Source of the DNA: Pyrinomonadaceae bacterium
Lineage (GTDB): Bacteria > Acidobacteriota > Blastocatellia > Pyrinomonadales > Pyrinomonadaceae
NCBI GenBank assembly: GCA_014380365.1
Contig: JACMJZ010000003.1
Coordinates: forward strand, 169,598 to 233,597
Length of the DNA stretch: 64,000 nucleotides
Direction: 5' to 3'
Numbering within the stretch: the first letter of the stretch is position 1; every line of letters starts with the position of its first letter. The notes under the pieces were generated by a model. It was not told the origin of the DNA. It saw nothing but the letters and a program-made list of their open reading frames with translations, and searched no databases. The position numbers and the translations under genes were made by a program. This document shows positions 60,386-64,000 of the stretch, one piece after another.

Positions 60386-63300
60386 ATGTTGCATCAATTC
60401 CTCTCGGCTCGCGCACTCAGGAAGTGTGTTGCCGCTTTCATCTGTTACTCGCTATTGCAGGTTTCTTTTGCGCCGTTGGTGATTGCGGCCGGAAAGCGAT
60501 CTCTATCGCCGCGAAGAATAGCTCAGGAGGGAGCCAGGCCGAGGAGTGGAGCGCCGGAAGGGTTGTTTCCGAATCTGGACCAGGTAAAGAACCGGCAGCA
60601 TGCGCGGCCGCGAGCGCCACATGCCATACCTTCAACGGCGCGCTCGCGGCGCAAACCGCTCGTACCGAGGAACGGAAGACGTGTTGGTGACCCCTTGCCT
60701 ATGCCGTCGCCAGTACCATCGGCTATTCCGACGCCGCTTCCATCACCGTTGCCATCGCCGCGACGACTTGGCGCCGCACGCGATCTGGAGCGGGCCATGA
60801 GCCAAACTTTGCTTGCGTTGAACTTTCCCTATCCGACGTCTCAATTAGTCGGTGATCCCTTTTTAACTGGAAGCCGAGCGATTTCTTACTTACCTCTCTC
60901 ACCTCTTTCTGGGGCAGATATTTCTGCCAACCCAGGCTTTGATTTCTTCGCGATGCCAGTACCGCAAGCGGGCAGCTCAAAAATAGTCTTCACCAGCAAT
61001 CGGGATGGCAACGCGGAAATCTATTCCATGAATGCCGATGGCAGCAGTCTGACTCGCCTTACGACCAATGCTTCCAATGATGATCACCCGCGATGGTCGC
61101 CAGACGGCACAAAGATTCTCTTCCAAAGCGATCGCGATAACCCCGAGACTGGTAATGCGGACGTTTATGTAATGAATGCAAATGGGACGAGCCAGACGGG
61201 ACTGACCTACGACGCTTCCGACGATAGCGCGCCGGTGTGGTCGCCTGATGGCACCAAGATAGTTTTCCAGAGTTTGCGTAACGGCCAGTACTATCAGGTC
61301 TATGTGATGAATGCTGACGGTACGAACCAACTCAATAAGAGCAACGGAGTTGCGGCTGACTATCAGCCTTCGTGGTCGCCTGACGGCAACAAGATTTCCT
61401 TTGCCAGCGAGCGCGACCACGCGGGCCGTAGCGAAGTCTATGTAATGAACGCCAATGGTTCGAATCAGACGAGGCTTACCTTCGCGAGCGATCCATTCAG
61501 AGATGAACAGCCCGCCTGGTCACGCGATGCAACCAGGATTGCCTTCGTCTCGACGCGCGATAGCGTCATTGAGACGTGGCAGGAAACGGATGACGAGGGA
61601 GGAATACTGAACAGGAGCCGTGTACGCACGAATAAAGAAGTCTATAAGATGAATGCCGACGGCAGCAATCAGATAAGACTGACCAATACTCTCGAAAACG
61701 ACGACTCACCCTATTGGTCTCCTGACGGCACCCAGATCATTTTTCGCAGCGACCGCGAACGTGATGCCTACGACCCTACTCAGCAGCTTTGGACGATGAA
61801 CGCGGATGGGACGGGCCAAGCACTTATCAACGGCAACGGGTTTGGCGATTACAGTCCCAGTTGGAACACGAGCGCGGCCAACCAACCTCCGATTGCCATT
61901 CCGGGTGGGCCATACAGTGGCGTCGTTGGGCAAAACGTGCCCTTCAATGGTTCCCAATCGTTCGATCCTGATGGTTCCATAGTCAGCTACTCATGGAATT
62001 TTGGCGACGGAGGCACGGGTTCGGGCGCTGTCCCTACCCATACCTATAATCTAACCGGCATCTACCCAGTCACGCTTACCGTGACTGACAATCAAGGCGC
62101 GCAGGCGACTGCCAACACAAGCGTCAACATAACCGCCGCAGGCAGCGAGCAGTATCTGGCAAACTTCAACCTATCCGCCTTGGCGCGACCGCCTTACCAG
62201 AACGAGTCCGCGTACTGGCTTGATATCTTGCGCTCCGCCCATGCGAACGGCCAGAACTCGAAGTTGCTTGCAGTTCGCGAGATGGGAAAGACACTCTTCG
62301 AATCGTCTGACTATGGAGCCCGCAATCGCAATAATCACTGGTACGTTTACGATCTCTACAAGACGTACCTGATGCGCGAGCCCGATGCGCCGGGTTGGGC
62401 GTGGTGGGAAAACGAATGCAATAGCTACGGTCGCGATAACGTGCGCCGCGCTTTTGATGAGAGTCTTGAGTTCGGAAATATTGTGGCGACTTTGACGCCG
62501 GTCGGTTCTCCATCGAGCACGGTTTCGTCATTCGCATCCGAGCGGGTCGATCCATTCAATCAGCCCGGCAATGGTTTGGCAGCAAGAGATGCTGAATGGA
62601 GCGTGCCGCTATTGAGCTTGCCAGGTCGCGCGGGCCTTGATCTCGGTTTGAGTCTTTCTTACTCGTCAATGGTCTGGACCCGTTCGGGTCCCTACATCTA
62701 TTTCGATGAAGATAATGGCTGGCCAAGTCCTGGCTTCCGTCTCGGCTTCCCCACGATTCAGGAGAAGGTGTTTGATGCCCAAGCTGGCGACAATGTTTAT
62801 CTACTGATTGCCGGTAGCCGAGTCTCCCTTAGACAGGTAGGGACATCGAACGTTTACGAAGCAGCCGACTCATCTTATTTGCAGTTGATTGACAACGGCG
62901 GCAGTCTCCTAGTGCGCGCGACCGACGGCACGCAGCTAAGTTATTTGAAGTTCAATAACGAGTGGCGCTGCACCCAGGTGAAAGATCGCAACGGCAATTA
63001 CATCACGGTCAACTACGACTGGCTGGGACACATTACGACGATCATAGACACTCTTGCCCGCACCATCACGTTCAACTACGACACTAACCAGAACCTGAGC
63101 TCGATTACGCAAGCCTGGACAGTTAACGGATCGCCAACGACTCATACGTGGGCGACGTTCGGCTGGGAGACAAGAACCATCCAGTCGAGCTCTTCTGGCG
63201 TGATGGCAATCGGCGCGCCAAATGGCACCATGCCCGTACTCACCCAGGTGGGGCTCGACGATGGCTCGCGCTCTAACTTCGAGTACACCGCGGCGGGCCA

Positions 63301-64000
63301 AGTGAATCGCATTCGCCGTTATACATCAGACAATGTGCAGCGCAGTTCCACCGGCTACGACTACCAAGTTGTCCCAGGTGATTGTCCGCGTCTCTCAGCA
63401 ATGCGCGTATCGGCTGAGAACTGGACCGGCATCAACGGCGTGCCAAACGAAGTCGTTACGCAATACAGCAACCCTGGCGATGGCATGCATACCGTGACAA
63501 CACCGGACGGTACTTTATATAAAGAGTTTTACGCTGGGAGCGCAGGCTTCCAGCCTGCCTCGGCATGGGCAAAAGGTCTTGTCGCACGCACAGAAGTGTG
63601 GGCCGGGGGAGAAATGCAGAAGTGGACTACCAGCATTTGGAAGCAAGACAACGAAAGCCCGGGAATCACCTATCAAACAAGCCCGCGGGTAACCGAAACC
63701 AACGTCCACGATGCGAGCAGTCATCGCCGCACGACTATTGATTACCAGACCTTCACCTTACCCAGCGGCGCGAGTTGCAGCCTGCCCACCGACACGCGCG
63801 AGTACGCCGGTTCTGCGAGCACAGCCTTGCGGCGCTCGCATACCGATTACCGGATGAACCCGGTCGCCGACGCAGCTTACCTATCTCGCTACATCCTTGG
63901 CCTGGTAAAGGAACAAACGCTCTTTGAAGTTAACGGCAGCACCGAGACTCTCATGTCCAAAGTCGGTTTTCAGTATGACGAGACAGACTCGATTGAGGGC
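60386..64000 (+). CDS. Large secreted TolB-propeller + PKD + RHS/YD-repeat protein (3' truncated by window)
   Basis: ATG at 60386, open for 1,205 codons to the window end (absent from the ORF track because no stop); IVFTSNRDGNAEIYSMNADGSSLTRLT repeats; PKD GSQSFDPDGSIVSYSWNFGDGGTGSG...; RHS-type LGLSLSYSSMVW...YITVNYDWLGHITTIIDTLARTITFNYD. Confidence 0.93.
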   Translation, partial: MLHQFLSARALRKCVAAFICYSLLQVSFAPLVIAAGKRSLSPRRIAQEGARPRSGAPEGLFPNLDQVKNRQHARPRAPHAIPSTARSRRKPLVPRNGRRVGDPLPMPSPVPSAIPTPLPSPLPSPRRLGAARDLERAMSQTLLALNFPYPTSQLVGDPFLTGSRAISYLPLSPLSGADISANPGFDFFAMPVPQAGSSKIVFTSNRDGNAEIYSMNADGSSLTRLTTNASNDDHPRWSPDGTKILFQSDRDNPETGNADVYVMNANGTSQTGLTYDASDDSAPVWSPDGTKIVFQSLRNGQYYQVYVMNADGTNQLNKSNGVAADYQPSWSPDGNKISFASERDHAGRSEVYVMNANGSNQTRLTFASDPFRDEQPAWSRDATRIAFVSTRDSVIETWQETDDEGGILNRSRVRTNKEVYKMNADGSNQIRLTNTLENDDSPYWSPDGTQIIFRSDRERDAYDPTQQLWTMNADGTGQALINGNGFGDYSPSWNTSAANQPPIAIPGGPYSGVVGQNVPFNGSQSFDPDGSIVSYSWNFGDGGTGSGAVPTHTYNLTGIYPVTLTVTDNQGAQATANTSVNITAAGSEQYLANFNLSALARPPYQNESAYWLDILRSAHANGQNSKLLAVREMGKTLFESSDYGARNRNNHWYVYDLYKTYLMREPDAPGWAWWENECNSYGRDNVRRAFDESLEFGNIVATLTPVGSPSSTVSSFASERVDPFNQPGNGLAARDAEWSVPLLSLPGRAGLDLGLSLSYSSMVWTRSGPYIYFDEDNGWPSPGFRLGFPTIQEKVFDAQAGDNVYLLIAGSRVSLRQVGTSNVYEAADSSYLQLIDNGGSLLVRATDGTQLSYLKFNNEWRCTQVKDRNGNYITVNYDWLGHITTIIDTLARTITFNYDTNQNLSSITQAWTVNGSPTTHTWATFGWETRTIQSSSSGVMAIGAPNGTMPVLTQVGLDDGSRSNFEYTAAGQVNRIRRYTSDNVQRSSTGYDYQVVPGDCPRLSAMRVSAENWTGINGVPNEVVTQYSNPGDGMHTVTTPDGTLYKEFYAGSAGFQPASAWAKGLVARTEVWAGGEMQKWTTSIWKQDNESPGITYQTSPRVTETNVHDASSHRRTTIDYQTFTLPSGASCSLPTDTREYAGSASTALRRSHTDYRMNPVADAAYLSRYILGLVKEQTLFEVNGSTETLMSKVGFQYDETDSIEG
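63533..63558. repeat. Family-A REP-like element inside the RHS-type CDS
   Basis: GCTGGGAGCGCAGGCTTCCAGCCTGC vs GCTGGGAGCGCAGGCATCCTGCCTGC at 4456. Confidence 0.88.

Overview
This window looks like the replication-origin region of a GC-rich bacterial chromosome, probably Acidobacteriota/Blastocatellia-like (inferred from gene content and repeat style, not tested). Gene orientation flips at about 25.3-25.7 kb. dnaA, dnaN, recF and gyrB run leftward. rpmH-rnpA-yidD-yidC-jag-mnmE-mnmG-parA-parB and a partial ATP synthase operon (b, b', delta, alpha, gamma; no beta or epsilon here) run rightward. About 14 kb of accessory DNA separates dnaN from recF. It holds an ECF sigma/Ser-Thr kinase-TPR pair, secreted proteins, a membrane protein with an AIPR/PD-(D/E)XK-like motif, a frameshifted recF 5' fragment, and a 1,165-aa putative copper-radical oxidase fused to 14 tandem ~44-aa repeats. 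The right part is mostly housekeeping genes (fabF, mrp, HesB/IscA, SOD, trxB, hbd, enoyl-CoA hydratase). It then gives tRNA-Ala(GGC) with tyrosine-integrase remnants, a divergent pair of small secreted peptide and TPR-Fis-HTH regulator, and a large TolB/PKD/RHS protein that runs off the window. Several palindromic repeat families are scattered through intergenic DNA, and one family also lies in-frame inside two proteins. The strongest candidates for follow-up are the oxidase-14-blade protein, the broken dnaN//recF junction with a recF relic, the peptide/TPR-HTH pair, the coding palindromic elements, and a cluster of single-base frameshifts confined to accessory genes.
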